Part shown: piece after piece, positions 56,199 to 64,000 of the stretch
Numbering within the stretch: position 1 is the stretch's first letter
How the letters are laid out: every line of letters begins with the position of its first letter
Assembly (NCBI GenBank): GCA_963726405.1
Contig: CAVSCF010000012.1
Coordinates: 62,001 to 126,000, forward strand
DNA from: JAOUJD01 sp963726405
Lineage (GTDB): Bacteria; Pseudomonadota; Gammaproteobacteria; Burkholderiales; Burkholderiaceae_F
Length of the DNA: 64,000 nt
Direction: 5' to 3'
Program-made: the position numbers and the translations under genes
Notes under the pieces: model-generated
The model's database searches: none
What the model was told of the DNA's origin: nothing
Seen by the model: the letters and a program-made list of their open reading frames with translations, nothing else

Positions 56199-56984
56199 AT
56201 GGAACTGACGGCGCTTGAAGAGCGCCTCGGCTACACCTTTGTTCAGCGGGTGCTGCTCGAGCAGGCGGTCACGCACCGCAGCCACGGGGCGGTCCACAAC
56301 GAGCGGCTCGAATTCCTCGGCGACGCCGTCCTGAACTGCGCAATCGCTCACCTGCTGTTCGCCAAGTACGCACGTCTGGACGAAGGCGACCTCTCTCGGC
56401 TGCGCGCCAATCTCGTCAAGCAGCAGTCGCTGGCGGATATCGCCGAGAAGCTGGTGCTGTCGGATTTCCTGCGGCTGGGTGAAGGCGAGATGAAGAGCGG
56501 CGGCTTCCGCCGGCCCTCGATCCTCGCCGACACCATGGAAGCGCTCTTCGGCGCGATCTTCGTGGACAGCGGGTTCGATGCCGCCCGGCAGGTGATCGGC
56601 AAGCTCTTCGAGCCGGTCCTCAAGACCGTCGACCCCAAGACGCTGGGCAAGGACAGCAAGACGCTCCTGCAGGAGTACCTGCAGGGCAAGCGCATCGCGC
56701 TGCCTGTGTACACCGTGGTCGAGACGCGCGGGGCCGCCCACAACCAGGAGTTCGAGGTCGAGTGCTCGATCCCGAAGCTCGAGGTCAGCGTCCATGGCAC
56801 CGGACGCAGCCGCCGCGCAGCCGAGCAGTCGGCCGCGAAACGGGCGCTGGAAACCGCGCAGCACGCGATCGCGCAGATCGGACGCCGTCCGCGCAGGAAA
56901 GCGCCGACAGTGGAGGCGGCTCCGGTCGAATCGGGCACACCGCCCGCCGATGGCACCCCCGCCCAGACCGCCGACCAGACCTGA
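56199..56984 (+). CDS. rnc: ribonuclease III
   Basis: Double-stranded RNA endonuclease for rRNA processing, 261 residues. The signature is ERLEFLGDAVL with the Mg-binding Glu/Asp, and LADTMEALFGAIFVD is the second acidic site. A dsRNA-binding domain occupies about residues 154-225. A Pro/Ala/Thr-rich tail of about 30 residues extends beyond the E. coli protein. Confidence 0.97.
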   Translation: MELTALEERLGYTFVQRVLLEQAVTHRSHGAVHNERLEFLGDAVLNCAIAHLLFAKYARLDEGDLSRLRANLVKQQSLADIAEKLVLSDFLRLGEGEMKSGGFRRPSILADTMEALFGAIFVDSGFDAARQVIGKLFEPVLKTVDPKTLGKDSKTLLQEYLQGKRIALPVYTVVETRGAAHNQEFEVECSIPKLEVSVHGTGRSRRAAEQSAAKRALETAQHAIAQIGRRPRRKAPTVEAAPVESGTPPADGTPAQTADQT

Positions 56985-56995
56985 AGGCCGCATCC

Positions 56996-57892
56996 ATGGA
57001 GCAGGCCGCGCCGCGGCGAGTGGGCATGGTCGCCGTCATCGGCCGACCCAACGTCGGCAAGTCGACCCTGGTGAACGCCCTCGTCGGCGAGCACGTGAGC
57101 ATCACGTCGCGCAAGCCGCAGACCACGCGTGACCGCGTCCTGGGGGTCCGCACCGACGCCGACGCCCAGTACATCTTCGTCGACACGCCCGGTTTCCAGC
57201 GGCGTCACCGGTCCGCCCTCAACACACGCATGAACCAGCAGGTGACCGGTGCGCTGAACGACGTGGACGCGATCGTCCTGGTGATCGAGGCAATCGGCTG
57301 GCGCAGCGAGGACGAAGCCGTCGTCCAGCTGCTGCCCAGGGATTCCGACCGCGTGATTCTGGCGATCAACAAGACCGACATGGTGGCCGAACGCGAGAAG
57401 CTGCTGCCACTGATGGCGGCCTCGATGCAGCGGTTCCCGTTCAGGGCGATCGTGCCGGTCAGTGCGGGGAAGGGCCGCCAGCTCGACGACCTGCTGAAGG
57501 AGATCGCCGCCTTGCTGCCGGAAGGGATGCCGCTCTTCGACGCCGACCAGTACACCGACCGCAGCGCCCGCTTTCTCGCCGCCGAACAGATTCGCGAGAA
57601 AGCGTACCGGCTGCTGGGCGACGAGCTTCCCTACGGCGTGGCGGTGACCATCGACCGCTGGGACGAGACGGACCAGGGCGCGGAGATCGTTGCCACGCTC
57701 GTGGTGGACCGCGAAGCGCACAAGCCGATCGTCATCGGCAAGGACGGGGCGAAGCTGCGCGAGATCTCGCGGCTCGCCCGCGCGGACATCGTCGAGATGC
57801 TCGGCAAGCGCGTCCACCTCGAAGTCTGGGTGCGGGTGAAGAAGGGCTGGAGCGACGACGCCCGCGCGCTGAGGTCCCTGGGTTATGAGTGA
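56996..57892 (+). CDS. era: GTPase Era
   Basis: Ribosome-assembly GTPase that binds the 3' end of 16S rRNA, 298 residues. It has G1 GRPNVGKS, G3 DTPG, G4 NKTD, and the KH domain motif VIGKDGAKLREI near the C-terminus. The ATG at 56996 follows rnc by eleven bases. It overlaps recO by eight bases. Confidence 0.97.
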   Translation: MEQAAPRRVGMVAVIGRPNVGKSTLVNALVGEHVSITSRKPQTTRDRVLGVRTDADAQYIFVDTPGFQRRHRSALNTRMNQQVTGALNDVDAIVLVIEAIGWRSEDEAVVQLLPRDSDRVILAINKTDMVAEREKLLPLMAASMQRFPFRAIVPVSAGKGRQLDDLLKEIAALLPEGMPLFDADQYTDRSARFLAAEQIREKAYRLLGDELPYGVAVTIDRWDETDQGAEIVATLVVDREAHKPIVIGKDGAKLREISRLARADIVEMLGKRVHLEVWVRVKKGWSDDARALRSLGYE

Positions 57893-58652
57893 GACCGCCG
57901 AGGCTCCGGCCCGGCGTGCGGCCCGAAAGCGGCCGGCCGATGTGAGGGTCGACCACCAGCCCGGCTTCGTGCTGCACAGCTATCCGTGGCGCGAGACGAG
58001 CCTCGTCGTCGAATTCTTCAGCCGCGAGTTCGGTCGGGTGGCCCTGGTCGCGCGCGGCGCCAAGCGGCCGACCTCGCAGTTCCGCGGGCTGCTGTCACCG
58101 TTCAACCCGCTGGCAGCGAGCTGGAGCGGCCGCAACGACATCAAGATGCTGGTGAGGGCCGACTGGCTGGGCGGCATGCAGCCCCTGCGCGGCGATGCGC
58201 TGCTGGCGGCGTTCTACGCCAACGAATTGCTTGTCCGCCTGCTCGCGCGGCTGGATCCGCACGAACGCCTCTTCGGCAGTTACGTCGCCCTGCTGCAGGC
58301 GCTGTCGCACGACACGCGCCACGACACCGTGCTCCGGATCTTCGAACTCGACCTGCTGCAGGACATCGGCTACGAAGTCCCCCTCGACCGTTGCGCCGAT
58401 GGTGAGCCGATCGACGCGCAGGCACAGTACCTGTTCGGGATCGGCGAGGGCGCGCACCGGCTGGAGCGGGGCGACACGGACGACGGCACCCAGGTGTCCG
58501 GTCGCACGCTGCTCGCCATGGCGGCACGCCGGTTCGACGACGAGCGCGTGGCCGCGGAGGCCAAGGTGCTGCTGCGCCGGGTGATTCGCTACCATCTCGG
58601 CGCCAAGCCGCTCAACACGCGGCGCATCCTTCAGGACCTCAGGCAACTCTGA
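57885..58652 (+). CDS. recO: DNA repair protein RecO
   Basis: RecFOR pathway mediator that loads RecA on SSB-coated DNA, 255 residues. The N-terminal OB domain includes FVLHSYPWRETSLVVEFFSREFGRVALVARGAKRP (shown in part: FVLHSYPWRETSLVVEFF). The C-terminal helical domain follows. The order rnc-era-recO-pdxJ-acpS is the proteobacterial standard. Confidence 0.95.
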   Translation: MSETAEAPARRAARKRPADVRVDHQPGFVLHSYPWRETSLVVEFFSREFGRVALVARGAKRPTSQFRGLLSPFNPLAASWSGRNDIKMLVRADWLGGMQPLRGDALLAAFYANELLVRLLARLDPHERLFGSYVALLQALSHDTRHDTVLRIFELDLLQDIGYEVPLDRCADGEPIDAQAQYLFGIGEGAHRLERGDTDDGTQVSGRTLLAMAARRFDDERVAAEAKVLLRRVIRYHLGAKPLNTRRILQDLRQL

Positions 58653-58670
58653 CGTGATGAGCGTGCTTTC

Positions 58671-59426
58671 ATGACTGCGCTGAGCGTGAACCTGAACAAG
58701 GTGGCTCTCGTGCGCAACACGCGGTCCATCGGCATTCCGAGCGTCACGCACGCCGCCGTTCTCGCGCTGGAGGCCGGCGCCGACGGCATCACCGTCCATC
58801 CCCGCCCGGACGGCCGGCACGTGCGCGCCAACGACGTCGCCGATCTCGCCCACCTGCTGCAGCGGTGGCCGGCGGCCGAGTTCAACATCGAGGGCAATCC
58901 CTTTCACGGGCTGATGGAGTACGTCGCCCAGGTGCGGCCCCATCAGTGCACGTTCGTCCCCGACGAGAGCGGTGCGTTCACCTCGGACCACGGCTGGAAC
59001 CTGCACGCGGATGCGGACCGCCTGCGGCCGATGATCGCGCATGCAAAGAGCCTCGGCGTGCGCGTCAGCCTCTTCATGGACCCGGTGCCCGATGCGATGC
59101 GATTCGCCGCGCAACTCGGCGCCGACCGCGTCGAGCTGTACACGGAGCCGTATGCACAGCGATTCGGCACGCCGGAAGAGGCAGCGTCGCTGAGGCAGTA
59201 CGCGATCACGGCCGAGGCCGCGCTCGCCGCGGGCCTGGGCGTCAACGCCGGCCACGACCTGAACCGCGCAAACCTGGCTCCGTTCCTGGCGACCGTGCCA
59301 GGCGTCGACGAGGTGTCCATCGGGCACGCGCTCATCGCCGACGCGCTGGAGTTCGGCCTCGCCGCCACGGTGAGGATGTATCTCGCCGAGATCCGTCGGG
59401 CCGGGGCGAGGCGGCGGGCCGGATGA
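58671..59426 (+). CDS. pdxJ: pyridoxine 5'-phosphate synthase PdxJ
   Basis: Last step of de novo vitamin B6 synthesis, a TIM barrel of 251 residues. Family motifs are LSVNLNKVALVRNTR, GITVHPRPDGRHV, LYTEPYA and GVNAGHDLN. The stop overlaps the acpS start (ATGA). Confidence 0.97.
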   Translation: MTALSVNLNKVALVRNTRSIGIPSVTHAAVLALEAGADGITVHPRPDGRHVRANDVADLAHLLQRWPAAEFNIEGNPFHGLMEYVAQVRPHQCTFVPDESGAFTSDHGWNLHADADRLRPMIAHAKSLGVRVSLFMDPVPDAMRFAAQLGADRVELYTEPYAQRFGTPEEAASLRQYAITAEAALAAGLGVNAGHDLNRANLAPFLATVPGVDEVSIGHALIADALEFGLAATVRMYLAEIRRAGARRRAG

Positions 59427-59821
59427 TCTACGGCATCGGCGTCGACCTCATCGAGATCGCGCGGATCGAAGCGGCTTACGCGCGGTTCGGCGAGCGGTTT
59501 GCGCGGCGGATCCTCACGGAGCGCGAACTGGAGCGCTATCACGCGCGACGGGCGCGTTCCGACGTCCGCGGCATCGCGTTCCTCGCGACGCGCTTTGCCG
59601 CGAAGGAAGCGATCTCGAAGGCGCTCGGGCTCGGCATGCGGACACCGATGACATGGCGCGCGGTCGAGGTCGTCAACGACCCGACGGGCCGGCCCCTCGC
59701 GTTCGCGAGCGGCGAACTGCGGGCGTACATGCAGCGTCGGCGCCTGCGGCTGCACGTTTCGCTGACCGATGAAAGATCGATGGCGACCGCCTATGCGATC
59801 GCCGAAGTGGAGGGCACTTAG
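59423..59821 (+). CDS. acpS: holo-acyl carrier protein synthase
   Basis: Transfers 4'-phosphopantetheine from CoA to AcpP, 132 residues. Motifs are GIGVDLIEIARIE and FAAKEAISKALGLGM. It modifies the product of acpP at 45068. Its TAG shares a base with the GTG start of nagZ. Confidence 0.96.
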   Translation: MIYGIGVDLIEIARIEAAYARFGERFARRILTERELERYHARRARSDVRGIAFLATRFAAKEAISKALGLGMRTPMTWRAVEVVNDPTGRPLAFASGELRAYMQRRRLRLHVSLTDERSMATAYAIAEVEGT

Positions 59822-60846
59822 TGAGCGGTCTCGGTCCGGTGGTGGTGGGTGTCCAGGGAACGGAACTGGGTCCGGCCGACCGCGAGCGGTTGTCGCATCC
59901 CCTCGTAGGTATGGTGATCCTGTTCGCGTCGAACTACGAGTCGCCCGAACAACTGCAGCGGCTCACGGCCGACATTCACGCATTGCGCACGCCGCCGCTC
60001 GTGATCGCGGTCGACCACGAAGGCGGACGGGTGCAGCGTTTCAGGCGCGGCTTCACGCACCTGCCGCCGATGCGCGCGCTGGGGACACTGTGGGAGCGGG
60101 ACGTCCTCACGGCGTGCCGGACGGCCGCCTCGGTCGGTTACGTGCTGGCGGCGGAGTTGCGCGCTCACGGGGTGGACTTCTCCTTCACGCCGGTGCTCGA
60201 TCTCGATCACGGGCGCAGCGGTGTCATCGGCGATCGGGCCTTCCACTCGGATCCGCGCGTCGTGACGCTGCTCGCGTCGCACCTGATGCACGGTCTGCAA
60301 CTCGCCGGGATGGCGAACTGCGGCAAGCACTACCCGGGGCATGGCTGGCCGGAGGCCGATTCCCACGTCGATATTCCGCACGATCCGCGGCCGCTGGAGA
60401 CCATCGTCGAGGTGGATGCTGCGCCGTACCGCTGGCTCGGGCGGCAACTGACGAGCGTGATGCCCGCGCACGTCGTGTACGACGCGGTCGATGGCGCGCC
60501 AGCCGGGTTCTCGCGGCGGTGGATCGAACTGCTCCGCGGCAAACTGGGCTTCACGGGCGCCATTTTCAGCGACGACCTGCTGATGCAGGGCGCGAGCGGG
60601 CAGGGCTCCATGCCCGAGCGTGCGCGCGCCGCGCTGAAGGCCGGATGCGACCTGGTGCTGGTGTGCAATCGGATCGACGCCATGGACGAAGTGCTCGACG
60701 GGTTGAGGTGGAAGGCCGGACCGCACCACCTCGAACGCCTGGGGCGCCTTGTGCCCAAGGGGCCGGCGCAGGCGCCTGCCGACCTGCGGGGCTCGGAGGT
60801 GTACCGGGCGGCCCTGCGCGATCTCGAGGACCTCGCCGCCGTGTAG
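59821..60846 (+). CDS. nagZ: beta-N-acetylhexosaminidase NagZ
   Basis: Cytoplasmic glycoside hydrolase family 3 enzyme that removes GlcNAc from muropeptides in cell-wall recycling, 341 residues. It has the IAVDHEGGRVQRF substrate loop, KHYPGHG with the catalytic-loop His, and FSDDLLM with the nucleophile Asp. The GTG start overlaps the acpS stop by one base. It is the last gene of this operon. Confidence 0.95.
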   Translation: MSGLGPVVVGVQGTELGPADRERLSHPLVGMVILFASNYESPEQLQRLTADIHALRTPPLVIAVDHEGGRVQRFRRGFTHLPPMRALGTLWERDVLTACRTAASVGYVLAAELRAHGVDFSFTPVLDLDHGRSGVIGDRAFHSDPRVVTLLASHLMHGLQLAGMANCGKHYPGHGWPEADSHVDIPHDPRPLETIVEVDAAPYRWLGRQLTSVMPAHVVYDAVDGAPAGFSRRWIELLRGKLGFTGAIFSDDLLMQGASGQGSMPERARAALKAGCDLVLVCNRIDAMDEVLDGLRWKAGPHHLERLGRLVPKGPAQAPADLRGSEVYRAALRDLEDLAAV

Positions 60847-60882
60847 CATCGATCGCAGACAGCAACCAGAAGAGGGAACGCG

Positions 60883-61248
60883 ATGCGTCGGTCAGGGGAA
60901 CAGGGTCTTTCCGGGTGGATGCTGAAAGCCATTGCGGTCGTGGCTGCCGCGCTTGCGCTTGCCGCGTGCGTGGTCTACGAACCGGTGCCGATGGCGCAGG
61001 GCCCGTCGACCTATGACCGCTCATGGGCCGCCGCGATCGGCGCGCTGCAGGACCAGGGCATGGCGATCAGCGAACAGGATCGCGCCAGCGGAGTAGTGCG
61101 CGGAACGCGCGGTCCCGTCACCGTCACCGCACTCGTGCGCACACAAGCCGACGGCCGGGTGCGCGTGGAGTTCAACACCACCGGCGGGGCCGACCCTGGC
61201 CTCGTGGATCGCGTGAGCGAAAGCTACAACCGGCGCATGGGCCGCTGA
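60883..61248 (+). CDS. small lipoprotein
   Basis: A 121-residue exported lipoprotein with lipobox LAAC (Cys at residue 29 from the ATG at 60883). AGAGGG precedes that ATG. An internal ATG at 60919 would give a shorter signal peptide with a weaker ribosome-binding site. The mature part is about 90 residues, with SWAAAIGALQDQGMAI and TRGPVTVTALVRTQADGRVRVEF. I do not recognise the family. Confidence 0.8.
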   Translation: MRRSGEQGLSGWMLKAIAVVAAALALAACVVYEPVPMAQGPSTYDRSWAAAIGALQDQGMAISEQDRASGVVRGTRGPVTVTALVRTQADGRVRVEFNTTGGADPGLVDRVSESYNRRMGR

Positions 61249-61353
61249 GTCGCCGCGCGGCGACCGCAAACGCGCGCTCCGAAGAGCGGGGCTGATCGTC
61301 GTCGTTCGCGCACGGCGAGACGCGCCATCCGGCGAACCCGACAGGGCGCCACT

Positions 61354-61359
61354 TACAAT
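61354..61359 (+). promoter_or_regulatory. candidate -10 element before uvrC
   Basis: TACAAT in the 176-base gap before uvrC, about 65 bases upstream of the ATG. No strong -35 is seen. Confidence 0.3.
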
Positions 61360-61424
61360 CGGCTCGCCCGTTGCAGCATCCATCGGGCAGGCCCGGAATT
61401 TCATGATCGGGCCGACAAATCGCC

Positions 61425-63275
61425 ATGTCGTCCTCTGCCCCCGCCTTCGATCCGCGTCCCGTTCTTGACGGCTTGCCGCACTTGCCCGGCGTCTACCGCA
61501 TGGTGGGCGTGGACGGCATCGTGCTCTATGTCGGCAAGGCGCGCGACCTGAAGAAGCGCGTCTCGTCCTACTTCAACAAGGGGGTGGGGCCGCGCACGGC
61601 GCACATGCTCGGCAAAGTGAGCGGCATCGAGACGACGGTCACGCGTTCCGAGGCCGAAGCGCTGCTCCTCGAGAACACGCTCATCAAGTCGCTGGCGCCG
61701 CGGTACAACATCCTGTTCCGTGACGACAAGTCGTATCCGTACCTGAAGTTCACGGTGCACGAATACCCGCGCGTGGCCTATTACCGCGGCGCCGTGGACA
61801 AGCGTGCCCACTACTTCGGACCGTATCCGAACGCGTGGGCGGTGAAGGACAGCATCCAGGTGCTGCAGAAGGTGTTCCGGTTGCGCACCTGCGAGGACAC
61901 GGTGTTCGCGAACCGGTCGCGACCCTGCCTGCTGCACCAGATCCAGCGCTGCAGCGCGCCGTGCGTGCATCTGATTGACGCCACTGCGTACGCCGAGGAC
62001 GTCGACCGCGCGGTCCGCTTCCTGCGCGGGCAGACCGATGACGTGATGCGGGAACTCGAGGGCCGGATGCAGCAACTGGCCTCGTCGCTCCGGTTCGAGG
62101 AAGCCGCGGCGGTGCGCGACCAGATGGGAGCGCTTGCCCGCGTACTGCACCAGCAGGCGGTCGACACGACAGGCTCCGACGCCGACGCCGATGTGCTGGC
62201 CGCGGTCATGGATGGCGGGCACGCCTGCGTGAACCTCGCCATGGTGCGCGGTGGACGCCACCTCGGGGACAAGCCCAATTTTCCGGCACGCGCCGCGGAA
62301 TCCGCGGATGCGGCCGAGGTGCTCGAGGCCTTCATCTCGCAGCATTACCTGGTGCAGCCGTGCCCACCGACGCTGGTGGTGAACGCGGAGGTCGACGCGG
62401 AGGAGCTGTCGGAACTGCTGACCGCGTCGTCCGGCCGTCGGGTGCAGGTGATCCGCCATCCGCACGACCAGCGTCGGCGCTGGCTGGAGATGGCCGAGTC
62501 GAACGCGCGACTCGCGCTCGCGCGCCGCCTGGCCGAGGAGGGCTCCCAGATCGCGCGCACGCGTGCGTTGATGGCAACGCTCAACATCGAGCTTGGCGAT
62601 GACGACGCGGACAAGCTGCGCGTCGAGTGCTTCGACATCAGCCACACGGGCGGCGAGGCGACGCAGGCCTCGTGCGTCGTCTTCGCCAATCACCAGATGC
62701 GCCCGGCGGAGTACCGGCGCTTCAACATCGAAGGCATCGAGCCCGGCGACGACTACGCGGCGATGCGGCAGGTCCTGACACGACGCTTCTCGCCGGTCGC
62801 GCGGGGCGAGGCCGCATTGCCGCACCTGGTGCTGATCGACGGCGGCAAGGGGCAGGTGACGGTGGCGCGCCAGGTCTTCGAGGAACTCGGCATCGACACC
62901 GGCGTTCTCGTCGGTGTCGCGAAGGGCGAGGAACGCAAGGTCGGGCTGGAGGAACTGGTGTTTCCCGACGACCGGCCGCCTCTCGTGCTGGGTCGCGAAT
63001 CGCAGGCCCTGATGCTGGTGGCGCAGATCCGCGACGAGGCGCACCGCTTCGCGATCACCGGGATGCGGGCCCGGCGCGCGAAGACGCGCAATACCTCGCA
63101 GCTGGAAGGCATGGATGGCATCGGGCCCAAGCGGCGCCAGAAGCTGCTCGCCCGCTTCGGCGGCATGCGGGGGCTCGCCTCGGCGTCGATCGACGACATC
63201 GCAACCGTCGAGGGCGTTTCGCGTAAGCTGGCGGAGCGGATCTACGCCCAGTTGCATGGCCAGCCCACCGAATAG
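61425..63275 (+). CDS. uvrC: excinuclease ABC subunit C
   Basis: Makes both incisions in nucleotide excision repair, 616 residues. The N-terminal GIY-YIG domain is LPGVYRMVGVDG with YVGKARDLKKRV. A UVR motif lies near residue 215 (RFEEAAAVRDQM). The RNase-H-like domain has FDISHTGGEATQASCVVF. A C-terminal helix-hairpin-helix pair (LEGMDGIGPKRRQKLL) ends the protein. It overlaps pgsA by 20 bases. Confidence 0.97.
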   Translation: MSSSAPAFDPRPVLDGLPHLPGVYRMVGVDGIVLYVGKARDLKKRVSSYFNKGVGPRTAHMLGKVSGIETTVTRSEAEALLLENTLIKSLAPRYNILFRDDKSYPYLKFTVHEYPRVAYYRGAVDKRAHYFGPYPNAWAVKDSIQVLQKVFRLRTCEDTVFANRSRPCLLHQIQRCSAPCVHLIDATAYAEDVDRAVRFLRGQTDDVMRELEGRMQQLASSLRFEEAAAVRDQMGALARVLHQQAVDTTGSDADADVLAAVMDGGHACVNLAMVRGGRHLGDKPNFPARAAESADAAEVLEAFISQHYLVQPCPPTLVVNAEVDAEELSELLTASSGRRVQVIRHPHDQRRRWLEMAESNARLALARRLAEEGSQIARTRALMATLNIELGDDDADKLRVECFDISHTGGEATQASCVVFANHQMRPAEYRRFNIEGIEPGDDYAAMRQVLTRRFSPVARGEAALPHLVLIDGGKGQVTVARQVFEELGIDTGVLVGVAKGEERKVGLEELVFPDDRPPLVLGRESQALMLVAQIRDEAHRFAITGMRARRAKTRNTSQLEGMDGIGPKRRQKLLARFGGMRGLASASIDDIATVEGVSRKLAERIYAQLHGQPTE

Positions 63276-63855
63276 CACTCCCCTGAGCTTCAACGTGCCG
63301 ATGGCGCTCACATGGGCGCGCATCGCGATGATCCCGCTCATCGTCGGCATCTTCTATGTGCCGGACGCCTGGTTCCCGGCCCACTGGAAGAACGCGACCG
63401 CCTGCTGGCTGTTCGTGCTCGCGGCCATCACCGATGCCTTCGACGGATACATTGCCCGGCGCTATGGCATGACGAGCCCGCTCGGCGCGTTCCTGGATCC
63501 GGTCGCGGACAAGCTGATGGTGAGTGCCGCGCTGGTGGTGCTGCTGTCGCTCGGCCGCGTCGACGAGTTCGTCGCTCTCGTGATCATCGGCCGCGAAATC
63601 GCCGTGTCGGCCCTGCGCGAATGGATGGCCCAGATCGGCAAGTCCGGCAGCGTGGCGGTCAACTCCCTCGGCAAGATCAAGACGATCGCGCAGATGGTGG
63701 CCATTCCGATGCTGCTGTTCCATGACCGGCTGTTCGGTCTGATCGACGTTCACCTGATCGGAACACTGCTGATCTATGTCGCCGCGGTGCTGACCGTTTA
63801 CTCGATGCTGATCTATCTCCGGATGGCGTGGCCGCACCTCAACGACGACCGCTGA
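63256..63855 (+). CDS. pgsA: CDP-diacylglycerol-glycerol-3-phosphate 3-phosphatidyltransferase
   Basis: Makes phosphatidylglycerol phosphate in the inner membrane, 199 residues. The CDP-alcohol transferase motif is complete: DAFDGYIARR followed by LGAFLDPVADKL. About five membrane helices are visible. The ATG at 63256 gives twelve extra residues before the conserved start. The uvrC-pgsA-tRNA-Gly order matches E. coli. Confidence 0.95.
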   Translation: MASPPNSTPLSFNVPMALTWARIAMIPLIVGIFYVPDAWFPAHWKNATACWLFVLAAITDAFDGYIARRYGMTSPLGAFLDPVADKLMVSAALVVLLSLGRVDEFVALVIIGREIAVSALREWMAQIGKSGSVAVNSLGKIKTIAQMVAIPMLLFHDRLFGLIDVHLIGTLLIYVAAVLTVYSMLIYLRMAWPHLNDDR

Positions 63856-63884
63856 TCGCGGGCGGCAGAACCTCGCGCGCTGGT

Positions 63885-63912
63885 TTGACACCCCCTCGTC
63901 CACAGCTATAAT
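63885..63912 (+). promoter_or_regulatory. sigma70 promoter of the tRNA-Gly gene
   Basis: TTGACA (63885-63890) and TATAAT (63907-63912) are both perfect consensus hexamers with a 16-base spacer, ending 12 bases before the tRNA. Confidence 0.9.
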
Positions 63913-63924
63913 CCGCCGCTTCGA

Positions 63925-64000
63925 GCGGGCGTAGCTCAGTTGGTAGAGCGCAACCTTGCCAAGGTTGAGGTCGAGAGTTCGAGACTCTTCGCCCGCTCCA
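63925..64000 (+). tRNA. glyW: tRNA-Gly (anticodon GCC)
   Basis: A 76-base tRNA with encoded CCA ending at the last base of the window. The acceptor stem GCGGGCG pairs with CGCCCGC. The D arm has the usual AGCTCAGTTGGTAGAGC, and the anticodon loop CTTGCCAAG carries GCC. In E. coli glyW is followed by cysT and leuZ, which may lie just beyond this window. Confidence 0.98.

Overview
The window is a GC-rich chromosomal segment that reads as a betaproteobacterium, most likely of the Burkholderiales. The evidence is gene order and protein type: rne/rluC divergent with Maf, yceD, rpmF, plsX, fabHDG, acpP and fabF; then rpoE, rseA, rseB, mucD, lepA, lepB, a DUF4845 gene, rnc, era, recO, pdxJ, acpS and nagZ; then uvrC, pgsA and a tRNA-Gly. 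A DUF2863-type protein also fits. No insertion sequence, prophage, CRISPR array or rRNA operon is visible.

Layout. 1-8.8 kb: the 3' part of an RND pump, a beta-carbonic anhydrase, and the tamA-tamB pair on the minus strand. 8.8-16.5 kb: clpB behind a sigma32-like promoter, an orphan sigma region 4 fragment, a DUF2863 protein, a periplasmic 5'-nucleotidase, an MFS transporter and an RraA-family protein. 16.5-26.2 kb is the most unusual part. Two paralogous orphan ParA/MinD-like ATPases flank isocitrate lyase and a 2,4-dienoyl-CoA reductase-like enzyme; a LysR regulator is divergent from a haloacid-dehalogenase/malate-synthase unit. 26.2-33.4 kb: DUF1810 protein, a Cys-rich 52-residue protein, GNAT, NupC, a coniferyl-aldehyde-type dehydrogenase, mobA-moaA with a possible moeA vestige, and a ChrA transporter.

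33.4-46.6 kb is housekeeping: RNase E with a long leader, RluC, a Gph-like phosphatase, a Rieske protein, a tetrapyrrole-methylase-fold methyltransferase, Maf, and the fatty-acid synthesis cluster. 46.6-60.9 kb is the sigmaE envelope-stress operon with a 29-codon RseD-like leader ORF before rpoE, then translation and RNA genes. A DUF5666 lipoprotein is inserted between mucD and lepA. 60.9-64 kb: small lipoprotein, uvrC-pgsA and tRNA-Gly(GCC).

Three loci carry apparent frame disruptions: a small membrane protein at 16.6 kb, the dienoyl-CoA reductase at 20.3 kb, and lepA at 54.36 kb. Because lepA is broadly conserved, at least some are probably sequencing or assembly errors. The best candidates for new biology are the ParA pair with a shared C-terminal tail, the coupled leader ORF of rpoE, and the haloacid-dehalogenase/malate-synthase unit.
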